Position numbers and translations under genes: made by a program | Assembly (NCBI RefSeq): GCF_002927635.1 | Contig: NZ_PRDS01000002.1 | Location: 390,587-454,586 of the forward strand | Length of the DNA stretch: 64,000 nucleotides | Direction of reading: 5' to 3' | DNA from: Albidovulum inexpectatum | Lineage (GTDB): Bacteria > Pseudomonadota > Alphaproteobacteria > Rhodobacterales > Rhodobacteraceae | The notes under the pieces: generated by a model | Database searches by the model: none | What the model was told of the DNA's origin: nothing | Seen by the model: only the letters and a program-made list of their open reading frames with translations | Shown here: in pieces, positions 38,592-47,823 of the stretch | How the letters are laid out: each line of letters starts with the position of its first letter | How positions within the stretch are numbered: the stretch's first letter is position 1

Positions 38592-38629
38592 TCAAATGCC
38601 GTTGACTTCAGCGTCTTTGATCATATCCT
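38587..38629 (+). promoter_or_regulatory. Promoter of the aminotransferase operon with two GntR-type operators
   Basis: TTTGATCAAA (38587-38596) and TTTGATCATA (38616-38625) flank and overlap a plausible promoter: TTGACT (38602-38607), a 16-nt spacer, and TATCCT (38624-38629). One operator is just upstream of -35 and the other lies in the spacer, a layout expected for repression. Confidence 0.55.
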
Positions 38630-38715
38630 GAGCAAAGGACGAACCCGGCCCGGCCCCGTCGCGGCCCGCCGATTCGCGAAATCATCCGAATTCCCAGCCA
38701 CAGATGGGGTCAGTC

Positions 38716-40116
38716 ATGACGAAGATCACGAACCACCTGCCCACGGCGGAGCTTCAGGCGCTGGACGCGGCGCATCACATGCATCCCTTTACGGATGACG
38801 CTGCCCTGGCAAGAAAGGGCGCCCGCATCATCACGCGCGGCAAGGGCGTCTGGCTGACCGACAGCGACGGGCACGAGATCATCGACGGCATGGCCGGGCT
38901 CTGGTGCGTCAATATCGGCTATGGTCGGCGCGAACTGGCCGAAGTTGCCGCGCGGCAGATGGAAGAGCTTTGCTATTACAATACGTTCTTTCAGACATCC
39001 CATGTGCCGGCCATCGCGCTGGCGGCAAAGATCGCACAGCTTGCGCCCGGCGATCTGAACCATGTCTTCTATGCCGGCTCGGGCTCCGAGGCGAACGATA
39101 CGAATATCAGGCTTGTCCGCCGCTATTGGGACGTCAAGGGCCAGCCCCAGCGAAAGGTCATCATCAGCCGCAAGAACGCCTATCACGGCTCGACCATGGG
39201 CGGGGCCAGCCTTGGCGGAATGTCGGGCATGCATGCCCAGGGCGGCCTGCCCATCCCCGACATCGTGCATATCAACCAACCTTACTGGTGGGGCGAAGGC
39301 GGCGACATGACGCCCGAGGAATTCGGGATCGCCCGCGCGCGCGAACTGGAGCAGAAGATCCAGGAAATCGGCGCCGACCGGGTCGCCGCCTTCATCGCCG
39401 AGCCGATCCAGGGCGCGGGCGGCGTGATCGTTCCGCCCGAAACCTACTGGCCCGAGATCCAGCGCATCTGCGACGAATACGGTATCCTGCTGATCGCCGA
39501 CGAGGTCATCACGGGCTTTGGCCGCACCGGAAACTGGTTCGGCAGCCAGACGATGGGCATCCGGCCGCATATCATGACGATCGCCAAGGGCCTGTCGTCG
39601 GGCTATGCCCCGATCGGCGGATCGATCATCTGCAATGAGGTCTATCGCACGGTGGCCGAGTCGGGCGAGGACTTCAATCACGGCTATACCTATTCGGGAC
39701 ACCCGGTCGCCTCGGCGGTGGCGCTGCGCAATCTCGAGATCATCGAGGATGAGGGCATCATCGATCACGTGCGCAACGTCGCTCACCCCTATCTGGCCGA
39801 GAAATGGAAGGGCCTGACCGAACACCCCCTGGTCGGCGAAGCCCAGCTTGTGGGCCTGATGGGGTCGATCGCCCTGACGCCGGACAAGGAGCGCCGGGCG
39901 CGCTTTGCGGCCGAGCCCGGGACGGTCGGTTATCGCTGCCGCGAGCGCTGTTTTGCCAATGATCTGATCATGCGCCATGTCGGCGACCGCATGATCATCG
40001 CGCCCGCGCTGGTCATCCGCCCCGAGGAAATCGACATCCTGATCGAACGCGCATGGAAGTCGCTGGACGAATGCTATGCCGAGATCAAGGCAGAGGGGCT
40101 TCTGAAGGCGGCCTGA
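38716..40116 (+). CDS. Class III aminotransferase, probable putrescine--pyruvate aminotransferase (SpuC-like)
   Basis: This PLP enzyme (466 aa) has GSGSEAND (121-128), ADEV with Asp262, and Lys291 in IAKGLSSGYAP. Sequence around HHMHPFTDD and GLWCVNIGYG is that of omega-amino acid/putrescine-pyruvate transaminases, which turn putrescine into 4-aminobutanal. ATG 38716 has GGGG 7 nt upstream; ATG 38704 has none. The flanking transporter, oxidases and GntR regulator support a polyamine substrate; beta-alanine or taurine remain alternatives. Followed after 5 nt by a PuuB-like oxidase. Confidence 0.87.
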   Translation: MTKITNHLPTAELQALDAAHHMHPFTDDAALARKGARIITRGKGVWLTDSDGHEIIDGMAGLWCVNIGYGRRELAEVAARQMEELCYYNTFFQTSHVPAIALAAKIAQLAPGDLNHVFYAGSGSEANDTNIRLVRRYWDVKGQPQRKVIISRKNAYHGSTMGGASLGGMSGMHAQGGLPIPDIVHINQPYWWGEGGDMTPEEFGIARARELEQKIQEIGADRVAAFIAEPIQGAGGVIVPPETYWPEIQRICDEYGILLIADEVITGFGRTGNWFGSQTMGIRPHIMTIAKGLSSGYAPIGGSIICNEVYRTVAESGEDFNHGYTYSGHPVASAVALRNLEIIEDEGIIDHVRNVAHPYLAEKWKGLTEHPLVGEAQLVGLMGSIALTPDKERRARFAAEPGTVGYRCRERCFANDLIMRHVGDRMIIAPALVIRPEEIDILIERAWKSLDECYAEIKAEGLLKAA

Positions 40117-40121
40117 ACGGC

Positions 40122-41423
40122 ATGGACATTCTGACAGCAAATGACCAGCCGGGGGAATACCCGCGTTCGTGGTATGCGGAAACGGCGGTTCCGCCCGGCC
40201 CCCTTGCCCCGGCAGAAGGCGAGATCCGATGTGACGTCTGCGTGGTCGGGGGCGGTTATACCGGATTGTCGGCCGCGCTGCATCTGGCCGAGCGTGGTTA
40301 TGACGTGACGCTGGTCGAGGCCCAGCGGGTCGGCTTTGGCGCCTCCGGTCGCAACGGCGGTCAGGTCGGCACGGGCCAAAGGCTGGAGCAGGACGAGCTG
40401 GAAAAGCTGGTCGGCCTGGATCATGCGCGCAAGCTTTGGGATATCGCCCAGGAGGCCGTCGCCCTGACGCGCGATCTGGCCGCGCGACACGCACCGGATG
40501 CGGGCTTTGCGCCGGGCATCATCCATGCCTGCCACCGCGCGCGCCTCGTGCCCCATGCGCATGCCTATGCCGAGAAGATGGCGCGTGACTATGGCTATGA
40601 TCAGATCCGTCCCCTTTCGCGCGAAGAGCTGCGCCATCTGGTCAACTCCCCCGCCTATCACGGCGGGGACATCGACATGGGCGGGGGGCATCTTCATCCG
40701 TTGCGTTATGCATTCGGACTGGCGCGTGCGGCACGCGCGGCCGGCGCACGGATCATGGAAATGTCACGCGTAACGCGGATCGAGCCCGGAGCGCGGGTCG
40801 TGCTGCACACCGACAAGGCGCGGATCTCGGCCGAACATGTCGTGCTGGCATGCAACGGCTATCTGGGCGGGCTGCAGCCCGAAGTCGCCAGGCGGGTCAT
40901 GCCGATCAACAATTTCATCATCGCGACCGAACCGATGGACCCCGCCGCGCAGGAGGAAATTCTGCGCAACAACCACGCGGTTGCGGATACCAAGTTCGTC
41001 GTCAACTATTTCCGCTTTTCGCATGATCATCGTCTGCTTTTCGGCGGATCGGAGAGTTACGGCTATCGGTTTCCGCGGGATATCGCCGCGCTGGTGCGTC
41101 GTCCGATGCTGGAAATCTTCCCACAGCTGAAAAATGTCCGCATCACCCATGCCTGGGGCGGGACGCTGGGCATCACCATGAACCGGATGCCGCATTTCGC
41201 CCGCATCCGCGGGAATATCCTGTCCGCTTCCGGATATTCCGGCCATGGCGTTGCGATGGCGACCATGGGGGGCAGGCTTCTGGCCGAGGCCATTGCCGGC
41301 CAGGCCGAGCGTTTTGACGTCATGGCCAGTGTTCCCTCACGCCCCTTCCCCGGCGGCACCTCGCTTCGGTGGCCGCTGCTTGTCCTGGCGATGGTCTGGT
41401 TCTCGCTGCGCGACCGGCTCTAG
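40122..41423 (+). CDS. FAD-dependent amine oxidase, PuuB-like (second copy)
   Basis: A 433-residue DAO flavoprotein with GGGYTG at 43-48, FGASGRNGGQVGTGQR following, and a C-terminal YSGHGVAMATMGG FAD segment. It resembles gamma-glutamylputrescine oxidase more closely than the copy at 32412-33743 does in this loop (QVGTGQR rather than FCCLGGAK). Both end LRDR-hydrophobic. It is cotranscribed with the aminotransferase. Having two oxidases suggests two amine substrates. Confidence 0.87.
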   Translation: MDILTANDQPGEYPRSWYAETAVPPGPLAPAEGEIRCDVCVVGGGYTGLSAALHLAERGYDVTLVEAQRVGFGASGRNGGQVGTGQRLEQDELEKLVGLDHARKLWDIAQEAVALTRDLAARHAPDAGFAPGIIHACHRARLVPHAHAYAEKMARDYGYDQIRPLSREELRHLVNSPAYHGGDIDMGGGHLHPLRYAFGLARAARAAGARIMEMSRVTRIEPGARVVLHTDKARISAEHVVLACNGYLGGLQPEVARRVMPINNFIIATEPMDPAAQEEILRNNHAVADTKFVVNYFRFSHDHRLLFGGSESYGYRFPRDIAALVRRPMLEIFPQLKNVRITHAWGGTLGITMNRMPHFARIRGNILSASGYSGHGVAMATMGGRLLAEAIAGQAERFDVMASVPSRPFPGGTSLRWPLLVLAMVWFSLRDRL

Positions 41424-41595
41424 GCCCAAAAAAGAACGCCCTTCCGCCACGGCATGCGGTGGGGTTGACCATGATCCGGGTTTCGCTTCTGCAAGCGGCC
41501 TCCATCTTTGTGCGCCACGAATTTTCGAAACTTTGTTCTGGCTTTTCCGGTCATACTACCCGCGATTGGGATTAATTCGTCGCATTCAAACATGT

Positions 41596-41616
41596 ATATG
41601 GGACGAAATTCCATAT
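41596..41616. promoter_or_regulatory. Inverted repeat ATATGG-N9-CCATAT before the YeeE/YedE gene
   Basis: Perfect 6-bp arms end 14 nt upstream of the start of the sulfur-transporter-like gene, so a bound repressor could block transcription or translation. The rest of the 206-nt gap shows nothing definite. Confidence 0.35.
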
Positions 41617-41629
41617 CGGGACATGACCA

Positions 41630-42697
41630 ATGCTTGAACAGCTCGGACTGGACTCTCTGGACCCCCGCAGCGCCTCGGTGCTGCTTGGGATTCTCATCGG
41701 CCTTGCATTCGGAGCCCTTGCCGAAGTCACCCGCTTTTGCCTGCGGCGCGCGATCGTTGTTGATGCGCCGGACCGCCGAAGCGCACAAGGCGTCTGGGCC
41801 ATTGCCTTTGCAGTGGCCATTGCCGGAATGCAGATTGCCACCGGCCTCGGCCTTGTCGATCTGAGCGAGCATCGCTTCCTTGCCCCGGATCTGCCGGTTT
41901 TGGCAATCGTGGTCGGCGGGTTGCTGTTTGGCGCGGGAATGGTCCTGACACGCGGCTGTGCTTCGCGTCTGACCGTGCTGGCCGGCACGGGGAACCTGCG
42001 CGCCCTGACCGTGATGATCGTCTTTGCCATTGCGGCACATGCCACGCTGAAGGGTGTGCTCGCCCCGGTCCGGACGGCGCTTGGCAGCATCATCCTGCCC
42101 GTCGGGGAAGCCGCCTCGCTTGGCGCGGTTCCCGGTGGGCCGATCGTGGCAACCGCCGTCCTGTCCTTGTTCGGGATATGGCTTGCGCTGCGCTCGGGCG
42201 CCGCACCGCGCATGCTGTTCCTCGCGGCATTGCTGGGGGCGCTGGTTCCGCTTGGCTGGTTGGGCACCGGTCTGGTTCTGCAGGACGAATTCGACCCGAT
42301 CGCGGTCGAAAGCCTGTCCTTCACCCTGCCCGCGGCCGAATCTCTGTTCTGGGTCATTGCCTCCAGCGCGGTCCCCGCGGGATTTGGAACCGGCCTGTTT
42401 GGGGGCGTTCTCGTCGGAGCGGCTCTGCTCTCGTTGATCGGTGGCCGCTTTCGCTGGCAGGGCTTCAGCACACCGCGAGAGATGGGCCGCTATCTGACCG
42501 GCGGCACACTGATGGGTGTTGGCGGCGTGCTGGCGGGTGGGTGCACGGTCGGAGCCGGGCTGTCCGGAGCCTCGACCCTGTCCGTTGCGGCTCTGCTGGC
42601 GCTGGGCGCAATCATCCTTGGTGCACGTCTTGCGGACCGGGCGTTCGATGCATCTGCCGCCGGATCCGCCGCACAAGCAGCCACACGGCCAGCATGA
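41630..42697 (+). CDS. YeeE/YedE family transporter (TsuA-like, sulfur compound uptake)
   Basis: The 355-residue membrane protein has about nine to ten hydrophobic helices and the conserved cysteines of the family: Cys110 in TRGCASR and Cys305 in GGCTVG. In TsuA such cysteines relay thiosulfate through the membrane. Cys37 (RFCLRR) is a further candidate. No sulfur-oxidation gene is adjacent. Its 3' 86 nt overlap the end of the convergent DUF3422 gene. Confidence 0.85.
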   Translation: MLEQLGLDSLDPRSASVLLGILIGLAFGALAEVTRFCLRRAIVVDAPDRRSAQGVWAIAFAVAIAGMQIATGLGLVDLSEHRFLAPDLPVLAIVVGGLLFGAGMVLTRGCASRLTVLAGTGNLRALTVMIVFAIAAHATLKGVLAPVRTALGSIILPVGEAASLGAVPGGPIVATAVLSLFGIWLALRSGAAPRMLFLAALLGALVPLGWLGTGLVLQDEFDPIAVESLSFTLPAAESLFWVIASSAVPAGFGTGLFGGVLVGAALLSLIGGRFRWQGFSTPREMGRYLTGGTLMGVGGVLAGGCTVGAGLSGASTLSVAALLALGAIILGARLADRAFDASAAGSAAQAATRPA

Positions 42698-43922
42698 CCG
42701 GCGGCACCAGGGTCGCCGTCAACATCCCCTTCGCGACGCCCAAGGGATCGGCCAGGGGATAGGCCAGATAGGCTGCAAGGTTGACGGCGTAATAGCTGAT
42801 GGCGACGACCGAAAGCCCCTCGACCGTATGTTGCAGCCGCAGAGCCAGGTCGGCACGCCGATCCATGCTTTCCAGCAGCCGCTGGTTCTGGGCCGACCTT
42901 TCGACATCGACCCGCGCCTGCAGCAATTCGGCGGCCCGCGCCGAGCGTGCCGCCATCTGCTCCAACCGGCGTTCGGCGGACTTGACCGTCCGCATCGCCG
43001 GGTCATAGCGGCGCATCATGAATTCCGCGAAAGTCTGGCGCCCATTGAAGCGACTTTCGCGCAATACTCCGATGCGCTGATTGACAATTGCCTCGTAAGC
43101 GCCGGTCGCGCCGAAGCGAAACGTGTTGCGCACCGCCAGCATCTCCAGCTCGGCCGATATCTGCAGCAGCGCGTGAAGCGTCTCTTCGGCATCGGTATCC
43201 CTGTTGGACATGCGCGACACCAGGTCCGACAGGCGGGGGTCAATTGCATTCAGCTGGGCATTCAGCTGACGCGCACGCCCCAGCCCCAGCATCGACATCG
43301 TGCGATAGGTTTCGATTTCGCACAGCCGCTGCACGATGCGGCCGACGCGCCGCGAACCGGTCCCGGGACGAACGAAAACGGCAAAGCGCATATGCCCGGC
43401 CGGATCGATCTGAAAGTCGGTCGCGACGATCGCAGCCTCGTCAAGGACCCACGAACAGGCCAGACTTTCAGGCACGAACCACTGTTCAAGGCGCTCGCGG
43501 ACGATGCCCAGATCCTCGGGAAGGGTTTCGATGCGCATGAGGATTGACACGATCCGGCAGCCCGGCGCGCGCGACAACCAGTCGGCAGGAAAGACCTCGG
43601 CTTCCGCGGGCGAAAAGGCCCTTTCGCCGACACCCTTGGCATGGGCCGTGTAGGTGACGAATTCGGTATGGCTTTCCCATTTCAGCTCATGCCGCCCGAT
43701 ACGGGCCGAATGATGCGTGGCGTCTTCGGGCGGATGCGCGGCGCCATGGCGGTCAAGCAGTTCCAGAAGATGCGCCCGATCCGCCGCGCGGTCGCGCGTA
43801 TGCGCGTTCTGCGGCTGCTTGATCGCCAGATAGACCGCATGCGAGGGAACCTCGATGGACGGAAACGGGCGGGCGTGAAGTTCGTTCACAAGCGCATAGC
43901 GCAGGGGATGGTCCTGAATCAT
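42612..43922 (-). CDS. DUF3422 family membrane-anchored protein
   Basis: The 436-residue protein matches the DUF3422 pattern: an N-terminal HPLRYALVNELHARPFP, a mid region GLGRARQLNAQLNAIDPRL, and two hydrophobic helices near 375-415. The central part has long helices that may form a coiled coil (about 270-360). The function of the family is unknown. It is convergent with the YeeE gene, overlapping it by 86 nt, and followed on the other side by the pntAB terminator. Confidence 0.82.
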   Translation of the reverse strand: MIQDHPLRYALVNELHARPFPSIEVPSHAVYLAIKQPQNAHTRDRAADRAHLLELLDRHGAAHPPEDATHHSARIGRHELKWESHTEFVTYTAHAKGVGERAFSPAEAEVFPADWLSRAPGCRIVSILMRIETLPEDLGIVRERLEQWFVPESLACSWVLDEAAIVATDFQIDPAGHMRFAVFVRPGTGSRRVGRIVQRLCEIETYRTMSMLGLGRARQLNAQLNAIDPRLSDLVSRMSNRDTDAEETLHALLQISAELEMLAVRNTFRFGATGAYEAIVNQRIGVLRESRFNGRQTFAEFMMRRYDPAMRTVKSAERRLEQMAARSARAAELLQARVDVERSAQNQRLLESMDRRADLALRLQHTVEGLSVVAISYYAVNLAAYLAYPLADPLGVAKGMLTATLVPPVMLAVWLLVRRIRRQMHRTPGPQDVHQG

Positions 43923-44049
43923 GGCCAGTCTGGGTCCTCAAGATCTGCCCACAGAGTAGCGTGCCGAACGGCAAGTGCACCCAAGCCTTGGCGTTCCCAA
44001 AGGCACACAATGGCATACTTGCATTCCTGCAACGCCCCGGAACGCAAAC

Positions 44050-44070
44050 GCCCCGCCACTGGGGCGGGGC
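44050..44070 (-). terminator. Terminator after pntB
   Basis: GCCCCGCC and GGCGGGGC pair around a 5-nt loop; on the minus strand the stem is followed by GTTTGCGTT. It lies 24 nt after the pntB stop. Confidence 0.65.
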
Positions 44071-44094
44071 GCAGCGCATGCAATCCCGGGCCGA

Positions 44095-45528
44095 TCAATC
44101 GATCAACGGCAACAGGCTGTCGATCGACTTCTTGGCGTCGCCATAGAACATGCGCGTGTTTTCCTTGTAGAACAGCGGATTCTCGATACCCGAATAGCCG
44201 GTGCCCTGCCCGCGCTTCAGTACGATCACCTGCTTTGCCTTCCAGACCTCCAGCACCGGCATTCCGGCGATGGGACTGTTGGGATCTTCCTGCGCGGCCG
44301 GGTTCACGATGTCATTGGACCCGATCACGATGACGACGTCCGTTTCGGGGAAGTCGTCGTTGATCTCGTCCATTTCCAGCACGATGTCGTATGGAACCTT
44401 GGCCTCGGCCAGAAGAACGTTCATGTGCCCCGGCAGACGACCGGCCACCGGATGAATGGCAAAGCGCACGTTCTTGCCCTTGGCCCGCAGCTTGCGGGTC
44501 AGTTCGGCGACCGAGTTCTGCGCCTGCGCCACCGCCATGCCATAGCCCGGCACGATGATGATGCTGTCAGCATCGTTCAGCGCGGCCGCCACGCCTTCGG
44601 CGTCGATCGCGACCTGTTCGCCCTCGATCTCTTGCGCGGGGCCACTTGTATTGCCAAAGCCGCCCAGGATCACGCTGATGAACGACCGGTTCATGGCCTT
44701 GCACATGATGTAGGACAGGATCGCACCCGACGAACCGACAAGCGCGCCCGTGACGATCAGCAGGTCATTGCCCAGGCTGAAACCGATCGCCGCCGCCGCC
44801 CAGCCGGAATAGCTGTTGAGCATCGACACCACGACCGGCATGTCCGCACCGCCGATGCCCATGATCAGGTGATAGCCGATGAACAGTGCGGCCAGCGTCA
44901 TCACGACCAGCGGCAGCGCGCCGCCGCTGTTGAAATACCAGATCATGCACAGCAGTGACAATGCGGCCGCCCCGGCATTCAGGGCATGGCCGCCGGGCAG
45001 CTTTTCGGCCTTCGAGCTGACCTTGCCCGCAAGCTTGCCAAAGGCAACGACCGAGCCGGTGAACGTCACCGCGCCGATGAAGATGCCCAGAAACAGCTCG
45101 ACCCTCAGGATATTGATCTCGACCTGCGTCTTGTGCGCCAGAACCGCGGCAAAGCCCTTGAGCCCTTCGCGCGCAGCCTCGTCGATGGCCAGAACGCGGC
45201 CAAGTTCCAGATGAGCGTTGTAGCCCACGAAAACCGCTGCCAGACCGACCAGCGAATGCATTGCCGCAACCAGCTGCGGCATTTCGGTCATCTGCACACG
45301 CTTGGCAATGTACCAGCCGATGACGCCGCCCGCGGCGATCAGGACAAGCGACAACAGCCACAGACCCGAACCCGGGCCGGCAAGCGTGGCCAGGACGGCC
45401 AGCGCCATGCCGATGATGCCATACCAGACGGCGCGCTTGGCGCTTTCCTGGTTCGACAGGCCACCCAGCGACAGGATGAAAAGAACCGCCGCAACGACAT
45501 AGGCGGCCGTGGTGAAACCGGTAACCAT
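44095..45528 (-). CDS. pntB: NAD(P) transhydrogenase subunit beta
   Basis: The 477-residue subunit has eight to nine membrane helices, then the NADP-binding domain with [10 protein letters not shown] (about 380), [14 protein letters not shown] and [15 protein letters not shown]. With PntA it couples proton entry to hydride transfer from NADH to NADP. GGAGG lies 8 nt before ATG 45528, and the gene begins 13 nt after pntA. The terminator just downstream marks the end of the operon. Confidence 0.96.
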   Translation of the reverse strand: MVTGFTTAAYVVAAVLFILSLGGLSNQESAKRAVWYGIIGMALAVLATLAGPGSGLWLLSLVLIAAGGVIGWYIAKRVQMTEMPQLVAAMHSLVGLAAVFVGYNAHLELGRVLAIDEAAREGLKGFAAVLAHKTQVEINILRVELFLGIFIGAVTFTGSVVAFGKLAGKVSSKAEKLPGGHALNAGAAALSLLCMIWYFNSGGALPLVVMTLAALFIGYHLIMGIGGADMPVVVSMLNSYSGWAAAAIGFSLGNDLLIVTGALVGSSGAILSYIMCKAMNRSFISVILGGFGNTSGPAQEIEGEQVAIDAEGVAAALNDADSIIIVPGYGMAVAQAQNSVAELTRKLRAKGKNVRFAIHPVAGRLPGHMNVLLAEAKVPYDIVLEMDEINDDFPETDVVIVIGSNDIVNPAAQEDPNSPIAGMPVLEVWKAKQVIVLKRGQGTGYSGIENPLFYKENTRMFYGDAKKSIDSLLPLID

Positions 45529-45541
45529 CTGCGCGGCCTCC

Positions 45542-47116
45542 TTATGATTTCTGGAACATTGCAAGCATCCGGCGCGTCACCAGGAACCCGCCAAAGATGT
45601 TGATTCCGGCCATGAAGACCGACAGCGCGGCAAGGATGACCACCAGGGCCGACCCCGATCCCACCTGCATCAGGGCGCCAAGAATGATGATCGACGAGAT
45701 CGCGTTGGTGACCGCCATCAGCGGGGTGTGCAGCGAATGCGCCACGTTCCAGATGACCTGGAAGCCCACAAAGACCGCCAGCACGAACACGATGAAATGC
45801 TGCATGAAGCTGGCCGGGGCCACGGAGCCGACTGCCAGCAGCGCAGCGCCGCCAACGCCCAGAAGGATCGCCTGACGCTTGGTCTGTTCGCGGAATTCGG
45901 CCATTTCCATGGCGCGGCGCTCTTCCGGCGTCAGCTCGCGGGGCTTTTCCTTGGGCTTGGGCGCGGCAATCGCCTTCACCTTTGGCGGCGGCGGTGGGAA
46001 GGTGATTTCGCCTTCATGTGTCACCGTGGCCGAACGGATCACGTCATCTTCCATGTTGATGACGATCTGGCCGTCCTTGTTCGGCGTAAGATCCGACAGC
46101 ATGTGCCGGATGTTGTTCGAATAAAGCGAGGACGATTGCGACGCCATTCGGCTGGGGAAGTCCGTATAGCCGATGATGGTCACACCGTTTTCGGTGACGA
46201 TCTTTTCGTCCGGCCTGGTCAGCTCGCAATTGCCGCCCCGCTCGGCCGCAAGGTCCACGATGACCGAGCCGCGCTTCATCGCCTTGACCATGTCCTCGGT
46301 CCACAGCTTCGGCGCATCGCGCCCCGGGATCAGGGCCGTGGTGATCACGATGTCCATTTCGGGCGCCAGTTCGCGGAACTTTTCCAGCTGCTTCTGGCGG
46401 AACTCTTCCGATTGCGGGGCCGCATAGCCGCCCGTCGAGGCCGAATCCTGGTTCGAATCCTCGAAGTCCAGATAGACGAAATTCGCCCCCATGGATTCGA
46501 TCTGCTCGGCCACTTCGGGGCGCACGTCGAAGGCATAGGTGATCGCGCCAAGGCTGACCGAAGCGCCGATCGCGGCAAGCCCCGCAACGCCCGCGCCGAC
46601 GACCAGGACCTTGGCAGGCGGCACCTTGCCCGCCGCCGTCACCTGACCGGTAAAGAAGCGGTCGAAGTTGTTCGCGGCCTCGATCACGGCACGATAGCCC
46701 GCGATATTGGCCATCGAGGACAGGGCATCCATCTTCTGCGCGCGCGAGATCCGTGGCACCATGTCCATCGCGATGATCGTCGCGCCCTGCTTGGCGGCCA
46801 GCTCCATCAGCTTCTTGTTCTGCGCTGGATAGAAGAACGAGATCAGGATCTGCCCCTTGCGCAGGCGCTTGACCTCGGTTTCGGTGGGTGGGCGGACCTT
46901 GGCGACGACATCCACCGCCTTGTACAGCGCGGCCGCCGTCTTGATGACCGTGACACCCGCCGCCTCGTAGGCGGCATCTTCAAAGCCCGCCGCGGCCCCG
47001 GCGCCGGATTCGATGAAACATTCATGGCCCAGCTTGCGGATATGGGTGGCCGATTCCGGCGTCAGCGCGACCCGCGCCTCGCCCTTGGCCACTTCCTTTG
47101 GCACTCCGATCTTCAC
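45542..47116 (-). CDS. pntA: NAD(P) transhydrogenase subunit alpha
   Basis: The 524-residue subunit begins [18 protein letters not shown], the alanine-dehydrogenase-like NAD domain, with the Rossmann [12 protein letters not shown] near 175. A Pro/Lys-rich linker ([18 protein letters not shown], about 375-392) leads to four membrane helices at the C-terminus. GTG 47116 follows AGGAGG by 9 nt and gives the family start. The single-chain alpha form with membrane helices matches the E. coli type rather than the split PntAA/AB type. Confidence 0.96.
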   Translation of the reverse strand: MKIGVPKEVAKGEARVALTPESATHIRKLGHECFIESGAGAAAGFEDAAYEAAGVTVIKTAAALYKAVDVVAKVRPPTETEVKRLRKGQILISFFYPAQNKKLMELAAKQGATIIAMDMVPRISRAQKMDALSSMANIAGYRAVIEAANNFDRFFTGQVTAAGKVPPAKVLVVGAGVAGLAAIGASVSLGAITYAFDVRPEVAEQIESMGANFVYLDFEDSNQDSASTGGYAAPQSEEFRQKQLEKFRELAPEMDIVITTALIPGRDAPKLWTEDMVKAMKRGSVIVDLAAERGGNCELTRPDEKIVTENGVTIIGYTDFPSRMASQSSSLYSNNIRHMLSDLTPNKDGQIVINMEDDVIRSATVTHEGEITFPPPPPKVKAIAAPKPKEKPRELTPEERRAMEMAEFREQTKRQAILLGVGGAALLAVGSVAPASFMQHFIVFVLAVFVGFQVIWNVAHSLHTPLMAVTNAISSIIILGALMQVGSGSALVVILAALSVFMAGINIFGGFLVTRRMLAMFQKS

Positions 47117-47233
47117 CTGGTTCGTCCTCCTGTTCAGCGGATCCTTGGCGTTACTTCGGTAGGGCAAGACTGCCCGATGCGCAACATTCTTGCCCACGAA
47201 TGCTGCGACGCGGCAACGATATTTGCAGTTTTG

Positions 47234-47674
47234 TCACAACCAACGTCGCGTCGTGGCGCGATAGGCTTCGAACTCTTCTCCGAACTGGCGCGCAAGGCGT
47301 TCCTCTTCGTCACGAATGAAGCGCCGGTCGATCACCCACATGAAAACCGCAACCAAAGGCAGGGCCAGAAGAGCATTCCACCCGAAATACAGCCCCGTCA
47401 GCAGCACCGCATCGGCAAGGTATATCGGGTTGCGGGTCAGTCGAAACACGCCTCCGGTCACCAATGCGCTTGGGTCGCGACGGGGAATGACCGTCGTTCG
47501 GGCAAACAGCATCTGCAGGGCGGCCAGCCCCATCAGGACCACGGCCAGAACGACAAGGACCATCCCGATCACCGCGTTCCACGCGAACTGAACAGGCCAG
47601 AGTAAACCGATCAGCCAACCGGCAAAGGCAAAGCCAGCCAGCCAGACCGGCGGAAAATCAACCTCTTTCGCCAT
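47234..47674 (-). CDS. Isoprenylcysteine carboxyl methyltransferase-like membrane protein
   Basis: The 146-residue protein has three to four helices and the ICMT/PEMT-like end: TRNPIYLADAVLL (helical reentrant region, near 88-100) and EEERLARQFGEEFEAYRATTRRW at the C-terminus (quoted here in part: GEEFEAYR). Bacterial members probably methylate lipids or other substrates, as prenylated proteins are absent. It lies 117 nt upstream of pntA on the same strand and diverges from kynU. Confidence 0.72.
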   Translation of the reverse strand: MAKEVDFPPVWLAGFAFAGWLIGLLWPVQFAWNAVIGMVLVVLAVVLMGLAALQMLFARTTVIPRRDPSALVTGGVFRLTRNPIYLADAVLLTGLYFGWNALLALPLVAVFMWVIDRRFIRDEEERLARQFGEEFEAYRATTRRWL

Positions 47675-47823
47675 GGCGCGGTCCCTCCCCAAACTGCTGC
47701 CTCAAGCTCGGACACGAAAGGTGTTCGCATTTCGCGCCAAAGGCAAGGACGACGCTGCGCTCTTGCCTCGCGCCCCGGCCGCGGGCAGTCTCCGCCCTCG
47801 GATGGACCATGTGGACCTGTGCA

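Noticed and set aside
45728..47605. A 625-codon plus-strand frame opposite pntA and the methyltransferase-like gene
   Set aside because: Shadow frame that crosses two real genes and the gap between them.
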